The notes: generated by a model not told the origin, from the sequence alone. Numbered from the stretch's first letter, positions 50,789-60,172 are shown. The stretch is DNA of 64,000 nucleotides from Acidimicrobiia bacterium (GCA_028284765.1 JANQRA010000022.1:1-64000); one strand, 5' to 3'. Numbers and translations: made by a program.

Positions 50789-52970
50789 GAAGAAATCACC
50801 CCGCAGGCGGATCACGGCGATCTTCGGGATCATTCTCGGAATCGTCATATACGCACTAGCCGTGGACGTCACGGGCGTCAGCCTCGACGAGATCACCTCT
50901 GATACCCGTCAGGCCCAGCTGGTTCGCATCATCCGCTCGCTGGCCCGACCTGAACTGGTCACCTACGACTTCGAGGACGACAACACGGACGTCGAGTTCT
51001 TCATCCCTTGCGGAGACGAAGGTCCCGCAACAGAAGGAGGCGTAACAGTCACTCCAGGGTGTGGGGAGGGAGGGGACACGGTCACGGTCTCAGGGACCGG
51101 TTTCGATGCGTTTGTGGAAGGACGCATTCAGTTCATCCCGGACTCCGAGTTCGATGTGAGCTTGCCCTTGACGTTGTTCCAAGCCGACGAGAACGGTGAG
51201 TTCAGCGAGGAAGTAGAGCTACCCGACCGGCCATCTGACATCGCACAGATCATCCGGGTGCAAGTCCCCAACCGCCTCGGGTCTTGGGGTGACCGTCAAG
51301 AGGTGTGGACAGACACCAACGAGAACGGCATCAGGGATGACGGGATAGTCACTGCCGACGGCCTGACTGTCGCGGTGGAAGGGATCTCACCGGACGTCCC
51401 GGCCGCAGCACTACTCAACGCTGTCAACCAAGTCGTCGAGTTTGTCACCACCGGAGAATCAGTAGTTGCCGTCGACGGCCCGGCCAATGGACTACCGGCC
51501 GTGCCAATCGACGAGGTGACCGGAGACGTACGCATCGTGGACATCACGACCGAGGGAAACTCGACGAGTGTCACCGTCGAGGCGTCTGAGGGGACAGACC
51601 TCTCATCCTGGCGTGTTGCCATCTACGAGGGAACCACCGGGGCCGTTTTGGGCACCGAGCCAATGGGAGACCAGATAGAGCTGTCCCCGCGGGTGTCAGA
51701 GCAAGCTGAGCTGACACTCGAGAAGATCATCGCCACGGTCTTTCTCGCCCTGGTGGCGACGACCGCTGGCTTGACGGTTGCCTTGCCGCTGAGCTTCGTT
51801 GCGGCCCGAAACCTGATGAAGGACGTCTCGACCACAGTGGTCGGTCTTGGGTTTGGGCTGATCGCCATTCCGATAGGGGTGTTCGCAGGTCTCTCATACA
51901 TCGACTTCCAGCGTTGGGTGTTGGCTGACCTGCTGTCGAACAACGCGGTTCGCCTGCTGATGATCGTCGGCGGCGGAATCGTCACCTATTTCCTTGCGCG
52001 TCAGATCTTCTTCGGAGCCGAACTCCGCTCGACAACAATCAGAACCGCCCGGTCAATCGCCACCGTCGTTTCGACGACCCTCGCTCTCGAGGGTCTATTC
52101 GCCCTGCTGACCGCGGGAGGTGACGCCCTCGAATCGTCATTTGGAGCATTTGGCTTCGTTCCTGCATTGTTCGCAACGATTGGAGAAGTCGGAACCGTCC
52201 TCCTGCCATTCGTCGTCGCGTTGATGGGTGCTTCCATAGTTTTGGGGGTTGCCAGACGGTTGGCCTTCTGGCTGATCACGACTCTCTCACCAGGATTACG
52301 TGCAGTGGTGGGCTACCTCTCGATGGCCGTCGCCGGCGCGGTTGTTGCAGCTCTCATCGGTTGGTTCATCGACTGGCTCTATCAGATAGCCAATCCGACA
52401 GCCACAAGACTCATTCCGGCCCTCGTTGGCGCTGTCCTCGGCCTGGTTCTGGCCTGGTTCGGACGACGCCGCGGCGAGGTCAAGATCGGCCTCACGATCT
52501 ACTACATCGCCAGGACGATCTTCAACACCCTGAGATCCATCGAGCCGCTGGTGATGGTCATTGTCTTCGTCGTCTGGGTCGGCTTCGGTGAATTCGCCGG
52601 TTCGCTTGCTCTGGCGCTCCACACGGCGGCAGCCTTGGCCAAGCTCTACTCGGAGCAGGTGGAATCGATTTCTGATGGTCCACTCGAAGCGGTCAAAGCC
52701 ACCGGTGCCAACAGACTGCAGTCGATCATCTATGCAGTGGTGCCGCAGATCGTTCCCCCTTACATCGCGTTCACGATGTATCGCTGGGATATCAACGTTC
52801 GAATGTCCACCATCCTCGGTTTCGCCGGCGGTGGCGGTATTGGGTTCCTCCTCAACCAGAACGTCCAGCTGGGTGACTATCGAGCGGCCTCAGTCCAGAT
52901 GTTGGCGATCGCGATAGTCGTGGCGACCATGGACTACCTGTCCAGCCGCCTCCGTCAGCGGTTCACCTGA
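50760..52970 (+). CDS. phnE: Phosphonate-type ABC permease with large extracytoplasmic domain
   Basis: 736 residues versus about 270 for ordinary PhnE. One helix (18-36) is followed by about 280 residues of soluble, probably extracytoplasmic sequence (40-320). This part has an Ig/IPT-like patch (GDTVTVSGTGFDAF), a DTNENGIRDDG segment (185-195) resembling a calcium-binding loop, and two cysteines (84, 101). Helices then resume at about 324. The C-terminal part contains the EAA-type coupling motif (EAVKATGANRLQSIIYAVVPQIVPPYI). The middle also has a second, diverged permease-like stretch. It might recognise substrate or partner proteins outside (inference). Confidence 0.82.
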   Translation: MATRPSALAEKKSPRRRITAIFGIILGIVIYALAVDVTGVSLDEITSDTRQAQLVRIIRSLARPELVTYDFEDDNTDVEFFIPCGDEGPATEGGVTVTPGCGEGGDTVTVSGTGFDAFVEGRIQFIPDSEFDVSLPLTLFQADENGEFSEEVELPDRPSDIAQIIRVQVPNRLGSWGDRQEVWTDTNENGIRDDGIVTADGLTVAVEGISPDVPAAALLNAVNQVVEFVTTGESVVAVDGPANGLPAVPIDEVTGDVRIVDITTEGNSTSVTVEASEGTDLSSWRVAIYEGTTGAVLGTEPMGDQIELSPRVSEQAELTLEKIIATVFLALVATTAGLTVALPLSFVAARNLMKDVSTTVVGLGFGLIAIPIGVFAGLSYIDFQRWVLADLLSNNAVRLLMIVGGGIVTYFLARQIFFGAELRSTTIRTARSIATVVSTTLALEGLFALLTAGGDALESSFGAFGFVPALFATIGEVGTVLLPFVVALMGASIVLGVARRLAFWLITTLSPGLRAVVGYLSMAVAGAVVAALIGWFIDWLYQIANPTATRLIPALVGAVLGLVLAWFGRRRGEVKIGLTIYYIARTIFNTLRSIEPLVMVIVFVVWVGFGEFAGSLALALHTAAALAKLYSEQVESISDGPLEAVKATGANRLQSIIYAVVPQIVPPYIAFTMYRWDINVRMSTILGFAGGGGIGFLLNQNVQLGDYRAASVQMLAIAIVVATMDYLSSRLRQRFT

Positions 52971-52972
52971 TC

Positions 52973-53974
52973 GTGAACCAGATGCTCGACCGTCGCCGGG
53001 AAGAGCGTGAACGCCTCGAACACAAGCTGCTCGCGCCGGCGGCAACCAAAGCCGACCGGTCTCGCGGTCGGATGGAGGAGGAAGACCAGGACGAATACCG
53101 AACTGTCTTCGAGCGGGACCGTGATCGGATAGTCCACACCAAGGCGTTCCGCCGGTTGAAACACAAGACCCAGGTCTTTCTCAACCCAGATGGCGACCAT
53201 TTCGTCACCCGGATGACACATACCATTCACGTCACGCAGGTGGGTCGGGCGATGGCGAGGGCCCTCGGTCTCAACGAAGACCTGACAGAGGCGATCTGCT
53301 TGGCTCACGACGTCGGCCACTCCCCCTTCGGTCATACCGGAGAAGACGCAATCAGCCCACTGATCGGCGAGGATTGGCTTCATTCGGCGCATGGGGTGCG
53401 GACCCTGAGCCTCCTGGAGCCGCAGAACCTCACATATGAAGTCCTCGACGGCATCAGGGCTCACTCTTGGAAGATCGACCCACCGCCGGGGACTCCTGAA
53501 GGATGGCTGTGCCGCTTCGCCGATCGAATCGCCTACCTCACGCACGATGTTTCAGATGCGCTACGGGCAGGGGTCCTCGAGTATCACGATCTACCAGTCA
53601 AAGCGCTGACGACGTTCGGCGCGACCAGCCGGGAATGGATTGGCTCGATGATCACCTTCGTGGTCAAGGCCTCACATCGCGAGGGCAGGGTGGTGATGGA
53701 CGAAGAGCAACTCGAGATCATGGGAGAGCTCAGAGATTTCATGTTCGAGCGGGTGTATCTGAGCCCTGAATCCGAGGCGCAGAAATCGAAGGCCGTGATG
53801 GTGATCCAGGACCTGGTGAAGTACTACGAAGACCACCCCCACGAAGTCCCCGACTCCTACACGGTCGTAGAGGCTGACAGCCTCACCAAGGCGGTCGACT
53901 ACGTAGCCGGGATGACCGACCGCTACGCCCTCTCCACCCACGACCGTCTCTTCCGCCCCACCCTCCTCGACTAA
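52973..53974 (+). CDS. dgt: Deoxyguanosinetriphosphate triphosphohydrolase-like HD protein
   Basis: 333 residues from GTG 52973. HD-domain ligands: FRRLKHKTQVF, RMTHTIHV (His), AHDVGHSPFGHTGE (His-Asp) and RFADRIAYLTHD (Asp). It cleaves dNTPs to nucleoside and triphosphate in the family. Two bases after phnE, but the functional link is probably accidental; it may share transcription. Convergent with the MocR gene. Confidence 0.9.
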   Translation: MNQMLDRRREERERLEHKLLAPAATKADRSRGRMEEEDQDEYRTVFERDRDRIVHTKAFRRLKHKTQVFLNPDGDHFVTRMTHTIHVTQVGRAMARALGLNEDLTEAICLAHDVGHSPFGHTGEDAISPLIGEDWLHSAHGVRTLSLLEPQNLTYEVLDGIRAHSWKIDPPPGTPEGWLCRFADRIAYLTHDVSDALRAGVLEYHDLPVKALTTFGATSREWIGSMITFVVKASHREGRVVMDEEQLEIMGELRDFMFERVYLSPESEAQKSKAVMVIQDLVKYYEDHPHEVPDSYTVVEADSLTKAVDYVAGMTDRYALSTHDRLFRPTLLD

Positions 53975-54001
53975 CGACAGGAGAACCCAGGGGTCGTTGA
54001 T

Positions 54002-55294
54002 TCAGGTGATCGAAGCCGCGATTGCGTCGGCGAGGTCGGGGATGGCCTTCGGGTCGAGCTGGGAGATGGTGATTCTGATGCCCGGTCCGGATTCGATCCT
54101 GAACCGCTCCCCTGGCGCTGAAACGTATCCACGTTGGGTCAAGGCGGCCCAGGTTTCCGTCTCGCGCTTGACCGGGATCCAAACGTTGAAGCCAGACGGC
54201 GCCGTCGCGGCGACGCCCCGATCTTCGAGTGCCGAGATCAGCCCTTCGCGCCTTTCTCGGTAGGAGGCCTCGGCAAGGTCGAGAGCTTCCAGGCAAGAGG
54301 TATCGGAGAGGCCGCGAAGGACGAGATCTTGAAGAATCTGCGAAACCCAGCCGGTTCCAGCCAGTTGCTTCGCTGAGATCCGGCCAATGGTCAGGGCGTC
54401 ACCAGCAACGATGGCAACCCTCAGGTCTGGAGCCAGATACTTGCCAAACGACCTGACGACGATCCAGCGTTCTCTCCCGGACCGGGCGGTGGTGTGAAAA
54501 CTCGCACCGCTGACAGGGCCGGCGTGGTCGTCTTCGATGATCAACACGTCGGAAAAGCGGTCGAAGATGGAGCTCAGTTCTCTCGCGCGCCTCGCGGTAA
54601 GGGCGGCACCTGTCGGGTTCTGCGCCCGGTTCGTGATGACAACAGCCTTGACACCTGCTTCGAGAACGGCTGTCGCTGAACCCGTGGTTGGCCCCTCCGC
54701 ATCGATAGCCATCGGGACCGCCACCAACCCCATCGCGCGGACCAGGTCTTGGGTGCTGGCATAGCCCGGGTCTTCGAGAGCAACTCGGTCGCCAGGTCGG
54801 AGATGAGCAGCCAGAGCACGCTCAACACCGTCGTGAGAGCCTCCGACCACGACCAGGTTCTCAGCTGGAACCCCGTCCGAGGCGAGGGCGGACCCGGCGA
54901 AATCGGTTAGCCCTGTCATCTTCTCTGCTTGGCCATATTGGAGTTGATGAACACTGGGAGCTATGTGCCCCAAGTCGGGCAGCAGCCGCATGTCTGGGTT
55001 GCCACCCGAGAGATCGACGCCCTCAATGGACTCGAGACCTGCATTGCGCCCAGGAAGGTCCGGAAGTGGAGCGACCACGGTGCCACTTCGATCGGCAACG
55101 ATCAGGCCCCTCGTCCGCAGCTTTCCGTAGGCAGCTGAGACTGTCGCCGGACTGACGCCTAATTCGGTGGCGAGGGCCCTTATCGATGGCAGACGCTCGC
55201 CTTCCGGCAGATCGCCAGAGCGGATCCTCAGCTCGAGGTTCTCAGAAATCGAATTTGCCCCTTGACGGGTCTCCGTTGTATGTGTACTGTTCAC
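54002..55294 (-). CDS. MocR-type GntR/aminotransferase regulator
   Basis: 430 residues from GTG 55294. N-terminal GntR winged helix (LPSIRALATELGVSPATVSAAYGKLRTRGLI), then a fold-type I aminotransferase domain: NPTGAALT, IIEDDHAGP and the PLP lysine in VRSFGKYLAPDLR. Members use PLP (or aminated ligands) as effector and activate or repress neighbouring genes. A perfect palindrome (55304-55317) lies 10 bases before the start, and two micro-ORFs lie on the other side. No SD is seen: the message may be nearly leaderless. Confidence 0.88.
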   Translation of the reverse strand: MNSTHTTETRQGANSISENLELRIRSGDLPEGERLPSIRALATELGVSPATVSAAYGKLRTRGLIVADRSGTVVAPLPDLPGRNAGLESIEGVDLSGGNPDMRLLPDLGHIAPSVHQLQYGQAEKMTGLTDFAGSALASDGVPAENLVVVGGSHDGVERALAAHLRPGDRVALEDPGYASTQDLVRAMGLVAVPMAIDAEGPTTGSATAVLEAGVKAVVITNRAQNPTGAALTARRARELSSIFDRFSDVLIIEDDHAGPVSGASFHTTARSGRERWIVVRSFGKYLAPDLRVAIVAGDALTIGRISAKQLAGTGWVSQILQDLVLRGLSDTSCLEALDLAEASYRERREGLISALEDRGVAATAPSGFNVWIPVKRETETWAALTQRGYVSAPGERFRIESGPGIRITISQLDPKAIPDLADAIAASIT

Positions 55295-55303
55295 TTCATC
55301 ACA

Positions 55304-55317
55304 CTGTACTAGTACAG
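55304..55317. promoter_or_regulatory. Perfect 14-bp palindrome, probable MocR operator
   Basis: CTGTACTAGTACAG is identical on both strands. It lies 10 bases upstream of the MocR GTG and 39 bases upstream of the first micro-ORF, in the only divergent gap of this locus. The position fits autoregulation plus control of the micro-ORFs. Confidence 0.65.
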
Positions 55318-55356
55318 ATGAAATAGCGCAAGCGCACCAAAGGAAGAGAGACAGAA

Positions 55357-55455
55357 ATGAACCCGCTACTGAACGAGTACATGTACCTGAAGACCGAGAG
55401 AGTGCATGTCAACCGCCCCCATCGTTGGTGGACTATTGGAAGGAACGAATCATGA
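55357..55455 (+). CDS. 32-residue micro-ORF (Trp/His/Arg-rich)
   Basis: ATG 55357 follows AAAGGAAGAGAGACAGAA (Shine-Dalgarno GGAAGAG-like). The peptide begins MNPLLNEYMYLKTERV and ends with an aromatic, basic patch (RPHRWWTIGRNES). The stop overlaps the ATG of the next ORF (ATGA), so both are probably translated. It could be a leader or a genuine micro-protein; no maturation enzyme is nearby. Confidence 0.5.
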   Translation: MNPLLNEYMYLKTERVHVNRPHRWWTIGRNES

Positions 55456-55595
55456 TCGTCGTCGAATGCAGCACTTGCCGCAAGAGAAGGCTCCTCAGCC
55501 TCGACGCAATAACCGGCCTTCGCTCGAACGGCGCCGGCATCTCCGTCACCTACACCTGCGACTGTAGGGCCAGCGGCGATATGACCTTCGCCTAA
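55452..55595 (+). CDS. 47-residue Cys-pair micro-protein (zinc-ribbon-like)
   Basis: ATG 55452 overlaps the previous stop. It has CSTC (Cys 6, Cys 9) near the N-terminus and CDC (around 37-39) near the C-terminus, in short beta-like contexts (MIVVECSTC, ISVTYTCDCR), so it could bind a single zinc ion. No known family. It is followed by a hairpin terminator. Confidence 0.55.
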   Translation: MIVVECSTCRKRRLLSLDAITGLRSNGAGISVTYTCDCRASGDMTFA

Positions 55596-55607
55596 ACCCT
55601 CCTTGCG

Positions 55608-55654
55608 AACCCAGGGTTCGACGACTCGCTCAGCGGGTTCTCGAACCCTGGGTT
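55608..55654 (+). terminator. Probable rho-independent terminator
   Basis: AACCCAGGGTTCG (55608-55620) pairs over 13 bp with CGAACCCTGGGTT (55642-55654), with a 21-base loop and a following TTGTGATTT. It begins 12 bases after the micro-ORF stop and so ends that unit before the ABC exporter. Confidence 0.75.
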
Positions 55655-55699
55655 TTGTGATTTAGGGGAGGGGGTCGGATTACCTAACGTGGTTCGCTC

Positions 55700-56587
55700 G
55701 TGCTTCACGTTGACGACCTACACAAGTCTTTCGGGGATATTCACGCCCTGCAGGGGTGCTCTTTCCAGGTAGCCAAAGGCTCGATGCTTGGGTTCCTCGG
55801 ACCCAACGGTGCCGGAAAGACGACAGCCATGCGGTCGATCTTTCGCTTGATCAACCCGGATCGCGGTGAGGTCACTTGGAACGGAGAGCCAATTCGCCCC
55901 GACGACCTTCTCCGCTTCGGGTACATGCCCGAACAGCGCGGCCTGTACCCGAAAATGAAAGCCCGGGACCAGATTGCCTACTTCGGGCGGCTGCACGGCA
56001 TGGACAAGTCCGCGGCTATCGAATCGGCGGAACAATGGCTTGCCGTGTTTGACCTCGAGGATCGGTTCGACGATCCCCTGGAGTCGCTTTCCCACGGCAA
56101 TCAGCAACGCGTCCAGCTGGCCGCAGCTTTGGTTCACGATCCAGAGCTTCTGGTTCTAGACGAGCCATTCAGCGGACTGGACCCCATCGCCGTCGAAACG
56201 ATGTCCAATGTGCTGCGGGAACAGGCGTCAAGAGGGAAGGCAGTTGTCTTCAGCTCACATCAGCTGGACCTTGTCGAAGACCTTTGCGAAGACGTTGCGA
56301 TCATCAACGAAGGGGCTGTAGTCGTATCGGGTGAAGTTGATCAACTCAAGGATGCAGCGCCCATCCGTCACCTGGAGCTTGACATCGACGGCGATGCCAC
56401 CGAGCTCATCGACCAACTGGAAGGTGTGATCAGCACTGAGGCCAAGGGCGACCATCTGATCGCAATCATCAGCTCTGAGACTGACATTCGAGGCTTCATC
56501 GCTCGGGCTCAAGAAGCGGGAAGGCTCCGCCACTTCTCCTACACGTCGCCGTCTCTGACCGACCTGTTCCGGGAGGCCGTCAAATGA
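55700..56587 (+). CDS. ABC exporter ATP-binding protein (NatA-like)
   Basis: 295 residues from GTG 55700. Walker A GPNGAGKTTAM, Q-loop MPEQRGLY, signature LSHGNQQRVQ, Walker B LLVLDEPF, H-loop SSHQLD. C-terminal extension of about 80 residues as in NatA. No Shine-Dalgarno is seen; TAACGT about 11 bases ahead suggests a leaderless message. Ends with an ATGA overlap to the permease gene. Confidence 0.9.
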   Translation: MLHVDDLHKSFGDIHALQGCSFQVAKGSMLGFLGPNGAGKTTAMRSIFRLINPDRGEVTWNGEPIRPDDLLRFGYMPEQRGLYPKMKARDQIAYFGRLHGMDKSAAIESAEQWLAVFDLEDRFDDPLESLSHGNQQRVQLAAALVHDPELLVLDEPFSGLDPIAVETMSNVLREQASRGKAVVFSSHQLDLVEDLCEDVAIINEGAVVVSGEVDQLKDAAPIRHLELDIDGDATELIDQLEGVISTEAKGDHLIAIISSETDIRGFIARAQEAGRLRHFSYTSPSLTDLFREAVK

Positions 56588-57795
56588 CCGGCTTCGGAGC
56601 GATGTGGCAGGTGGCCTCGCGAGAGATCCGTGAGCGCGGCAGGTCCAAGGCATACCTGATCGCATCAACGGTCACACTGCTGATAGTGGCAGCCATCGTG
56701 GTGCTACCAAGCCTGTTGGATGACGGTGTCGACGAGATCCCGGTCGGATCCCTGGGCGACGGGAACGAAGTGATCATCGAGACGGCCGAGGAGCTGGCGA
56801 CGGCCGACGACGAACCCGGTGAGCCGGCGAGCGTGGTCTACGAAGTCACGGAGTACGAAACCCGAGGTGAAGCCGAAGCGGGCCTCGAAGCCGGAGAGGT
56901 CGACGCTGTTCTGGTGGATGGCAGCGAGGTGATCGTCCAATCCAACACCGGGATTGGGGGGAACTCAACGGTAGGTCGACTACAGCGGGCAGCGGCCACG
57001 GTCGAGATCGAAATGGTCGTCGCGACCGAGGGACAGGCCGCAGTAGACATCATCGAAATCCTCACTTCTGACCCACTGGAGACAACATCTCTGAGCGGTG
57101 ACGATGAGCAAACGGACGAACAAACGATCATCGCTTACGCCGGGATGATAATGCTCTACGTGGCGATTCTCCTCTACGGCACGTGGATCCTCAGCGGCGT
57201 CACGGAGGAAAAGGCCAATCGGGTGGTGGAGATTCTGCTCTCGAGCATCCGACCATGGCAGATCCTCGGAGGGAAGATCCTTGGCATCGGGTTATTGGCA
57301 TTCGCCCAGGTGGCAGCTGTCCTGGTAGTGGCCTTCGTCGGCCTTCAGGCGACGGGTGGGATCGAGCTTCCCGATCTCGGGCCGAAGGTTGTGATCAACC
57401 TCCTGGTTTGGTTCATTCTCGGGTTCTTCATCTATGCGGTTCTCTTCGGAGCAGCTGGATCGCTCGTTAGTCGAATGGAGGATGCCCAGAGCGTGGCGCT
57501 GCCGATGACGATGTCGGCGGTTGCTGGCTTCTTCGTCTCTGTGCTCGCTCTTGACGACCCGACAGGCACCGTCGCCGTCGTCGGTACGTTCGTTCCCGTG
57601 ACAGCCCCGTTCGTCGTGCCGCTTCGCTCGGCACTCGACGCGATTCCCCTCTGGCAATACGGCGCCGCTGTTGTCATCGCCTTGGTCTCGATCGCCGCAC
57701 TCACGGTGGCGGCCGGTCGTATCTATGCGGGTGGGCTTCTCAGGTTCGGGACCCGAGTCAAGCTCCGCGAAGCGTGGCGAGGCGGCCTCGAATAG
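56584..57795 (+). CDS. ABC exporter permease (NatB-like)
   Basis: 403 residues. First helix at about 22-42, a large extracytoplasmic segment (about 45-180) rich in acidic residues, then five or six helices. VTEEKANRVVEILLSSIRPWQILGGKI is the signature of ABC-2/NatB permeases. Coupled to the ATPase by a 4-base overlap. Family members extrude Na+ or small organic compounds; the substrate is not known. Confidence 0.88.
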   Translation: MTGFGAMWQVASREIRERGRSKAYLIASTVTLLIVAAIVVLPSLLDDGVDEIPVGSLGDGNEVIIETAEELATADDEPGEPASVVYEVTEYETRGEAEAGLEAGEVDAVLVDGSEVIVQSNTGIGGNSTVGRLQRAAATVEIEMVVATEGQAAVDIIEILTSDPLETTSLSGDDEQTDEQTIIAYAGMIMLYVAILLYGTWILSGVTEEKANRVVEILLSSIRPWQILGGKILGIGLLAFAQVAAVLVVAFVGLQATGGIELPDLGPKVVINLLVWFILGFFIYAVLFGAAGSLVSRMEDAQSVALPMTMSAVAGFFVSVLALDDPTGTVAVVGTFVPVTAPFVVPLRSALDAIPLWQYGAAVVIALVSIAALTVAAGRIYAGGLLRFGTRVKLREAWRGGLE

Positions 57796-57811
57796 GCCCT
57801 ACCCTCAGCGA

Positions 57812-58621
57812 ATGAGCTACCAACACGTCGAGGTCGAGTCGTCCGAGCACATTGGGACAATATGGCTGAACCGCCCCGACAAGCTCAACGCTATGTCGGA
57901 AGACATCTGGGAAGACCTCCCGAAGGCAGTCGCCGACCTCGATAATGACGACAGTGTCAGGGTGATCGTCCTCGCCGGCCGAGGCCGTGCGTTCTCCGTC
58001 GGAATAGACGTCGGCCTGTTGGCATCGATCAGACCCTCAGGGAACTCGCATGCCGCGAACTCCAAAGAGGTCAACGCAACCATCAAGCGTCTTCAAGGCA
58101 CTATCAGCTGCCTGGCAGAGGCCAACAAGCCGGTGATCGCAGCGGTGCACGGCTACTGCCTCGGTGCGGGCGCAAACCTGATCTCGTCAGCTGACATCCG
58201 CATTGCATCGGCTGACGCAGTCTTCTCGATTCGGGAGACCAAGATGGGACTGGTCGCGGACATTGGAGCGCTACAGCGCCTACCGGCCATCGTCGGCGAT
58301 GCTGTCACAGCAGAGATGGCGTTGACCGGTGATGACTATGGGGCGGATTGGGCGCTCGATCGAGGCCTGGTCTCCCGAGTCTTCGATGATCAAGAAACCC
58401 TGATGGCCGGGGCCTATGACCTGGCGAACCGGATCGCAGTCAACAGTCCACTGGTGACTCAAGGGATCAAGACGATCCTCAAAGCCAACGACGGACGAAC
58501 CATGGACCAGAGGCTCGACTACATGGCCCAATGGAATTCCTCCCATCTCTTGTCCTCGGACCTCAACGAGGCGATCGCTGCCTTTCTCGAGAAGCGTGAC
58601 CCCGAGTTCAAAGGCGAATAG
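57812..58621 (+). CDS. Enoyl-CoA hydratase/isomerase (crotonase)
   Basis: 269 residues from ATG 57812. Crotonase signature HGYCLGAGANLISSADIRIAS, oxyanion-hole strand GRGRAFSVGIDVG and a likely catalytic Glu/Asp in KMGLVADIGALQRLP (the ECH1/dienoyl-CoA isomerase pattern with Asp). So a dienoyl-CoA isomerase is likelier than a hydratase. Follows the ABC exporter by 16 bases. Confidence 0.86.
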   Translation: MSYQHVEVESSEHIGTIWLNRPDKLNAMSEDIWEDLPKAVADLDNDDSVRVIVLAGRGRAFSVGIDVGLLASIRPSGNSHAANSKEVNATIKRLQGTISCLAEANKPVIAAVHGYCLGAGANLISSADIRIASADAVFSIRETKMGLVADIGALQRLPAIVGDAVTAEMALTGDDYGADWALDRGLVSRVFDDQETLMAGAYDLANRIAVNSPLVTQGIKTILKANDGRTMDQRLDYMAQWNSSHLLSSDLNEAIAAFLEKRDPEFKGE

Positions 58622-58680
58622 GCCTCCAGACACCCCGCGTCGGCTCAAGGATTCGGCTGAGCCCGCCGAAACAGTCAGTG

Positions 58681-58944
58681 ATGACCACGGCTACCTACTA
58701 CGAGCTGATGGACCGACCGCTTGGCAAGACGGCGCGACTTGGCATGGCTTTGGCAGGTATGGCTGTTGCAACGCTGCTGCTGATGACAGCCACCGTTGCG
58801 ACCGCCGGCCGACCAGTGGTTGTCGCCGCCGGTCTGGTGGTGGCGGCAACGACGGTTCGGGCGGCCGTGCATCCGAGTCCCGGACGCCTGGTCTGGATGG
58901 TCGCAGGATTGCTGACCGTCCCGGCAGCCGGACTCCTCATCTGA
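58681..58944 (+). CDS. Small membrane protein, unknown function
   Basis: 87 residues from ATG 58681 (GTG 58678 adjoins). Hydrophobic helices at about 20-40 and 42-60 and a third near 70-85, separated by short basic patches. No recognised family. 59 bases after the crotonase gene; followed by a long hairpin. Confidence 0.55.
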   Translation: MTTATYYELMDRPLGKTARLGMALAGMAVATLLLMTATVATAGRPVVVAAGLVVAATTVRAAVHPSPGRLVWMVAGLLTVPAAGLLI

Positions 58945-58981
58945 ATATTCCACCGGCGCCCGTTAAGGGCACCGCACGTCA

Positions 58982-59010
58982 CAACGGCCACCGGCTAACG
59001 GTGGCCGTTG
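58982..59010 (+). terminator. Perfect 12-bp hairpin before the hydrolase gene
   Basis: CAACGGCCACCG pairs with CGGTGGCCGTTG around the loop GCTAA. No T-run follows, so termination may be incomplete. It lies 37 bases after the small membrane protein and 19 bases before the hydrolase start. Confidence 0.55.
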
Positions 59011-59029
59011 GCCGTATAGGGCTTCGAGA

Positions 59030-60172
59030 ATGACCTTTCTCCTGGCCGTCGCTGGCGGGCTCCTTCTGTTCGTGCTCATTCATCTCACGATCGGATGGTT
59101 CCTAGCCAGCGGTCTTCACAAGTCAGCACTTCGAATTGGCGGTCGCGAGATCGAGGAGCCCGGTATCTGGGTTCGGGCTTTCGATGGTCGCTCGGTGACC
59201 CTCGCTGCGATGGAACCAAGGCGAGACATCGGCCACCCTGGCCAGACCACAATGGTCTTCGAAGGCGGAACTGCGAGGCTCGGAGATGTCACGGCCGCAG
59301 AGAACCTGGAGATCACCCGAAAGGTCCTCGAAAGCGTTGGGCAACCGCCCGTCTGCACAGATGTCCTCGCCGAATGTGCGCCTGTCGAACTCAACCCTTA
59401 CGTTTTCCTCAACGATCCCTCCGACGTCGGGCTCGACTTCGAAGAGGTCACCTACGACTCAGAGCTGGGAGACATGGGAGCGTGGGTAGTGCCCGGAAGC
59501 GAACCGTCGTCATGGGTGGTGATGGCACACGGGTGGACAGCACACCGCCAGGAGTTGCTGAGGATGCTCCCGACATTCAATCGCGCGGGCTTCAACGCCT
59601 TGATCATCGACTATCGGAACGATGTTGGAGCACCTCGAGATCCGAGTGGAATGTATCGATTCAGCCTGACCGAGTGGAGAGACTTGGAATCCGCCGTGGA
59701 GTTCGTCGAGAACCGGGGAGCTGAGAGAGTTGCCCTTGCGGGGTGTTCCACTGGAGCGGCACTTGTCATGGGCTTCATCGAGAACTCGAATAGGACAAGT
59801 TCCGTGACTGGACTGGTTCTCGACTCGCCAAACATCGTTCTGTCCGAAGCCATCCGCCACGGAACCAAACACGTGAGAGCAACGCCACTCATGATCGAGG
59901 TCGGTCTCTGGATCGCGGACCTGAGATGGGGCGTCGATTGGGAGACAACCAACTACGTCGAACGCTCAGACCAGTTTCTCGACCTTCCCACCCTCGTCTT
60001 TCACGGCACGTCGGACCATCGGGTGCCCATTGCCGTCAGTCGACGCCTCGAAGCCAAAGTCCCCAACCACGTCGACCTGGTTGAGTTTCCGGCTGCAGGT
60101 CATGTGATGAGTTGGAATGCGGACCAGGCGCGATACGAGAGTTATCTGGAGGCGTTCCTACGCCGAATCTGA
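59030..60172 (+). CDS. Membrane-anchored alpha/beta hydrolase
   Basis: 380 residues from ATG 59030. N-terminal helix (about 3-22), then an alpha/beta hydrolase fold from about 130: oxyanion HGWTAHRQ, nucleophile Ser in GCSTGAA, acid Asp in GTSDHRVP, and His in AAGHVMSW. The first 120 residues form a separate unrecognised segment. Substrate unknown. Convergent with fabH, stop to stop. Confidence 0.82.
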   Translation: MTFLLAVAGGLLLFVLIHLTIGWFLASGLHKSALRIGGREIEEPGIWVRAFDGRSVTLAAMEPRRDIGHPGQTTMVFEGGTARLGDVTAAENLEITRKVLESVGQPPVCTDVLAECAPVELNPYVFLNDPSDVGLDFEEVTYDSELGDMGAWVVPGSEPSSWVVMAHGWTAHRQELLRMLPTFNRAGFNALIIDYRNDVGAPRDPSGMYRFSLTEWRDLESAVEFVENRGAERVALAGCSTGAALVMGFIENSNRTSSVTGLVLDSPNIVLSEAIRHGTKHVRATPLMIEVGLWIADLRWGVDWETTNYVERSDQFLDLPTLVFHGTSDHRVPIAVSRRLEAKVPNHVDLVEFPAAGHVMSWNADQARYESYLEAFLRRI

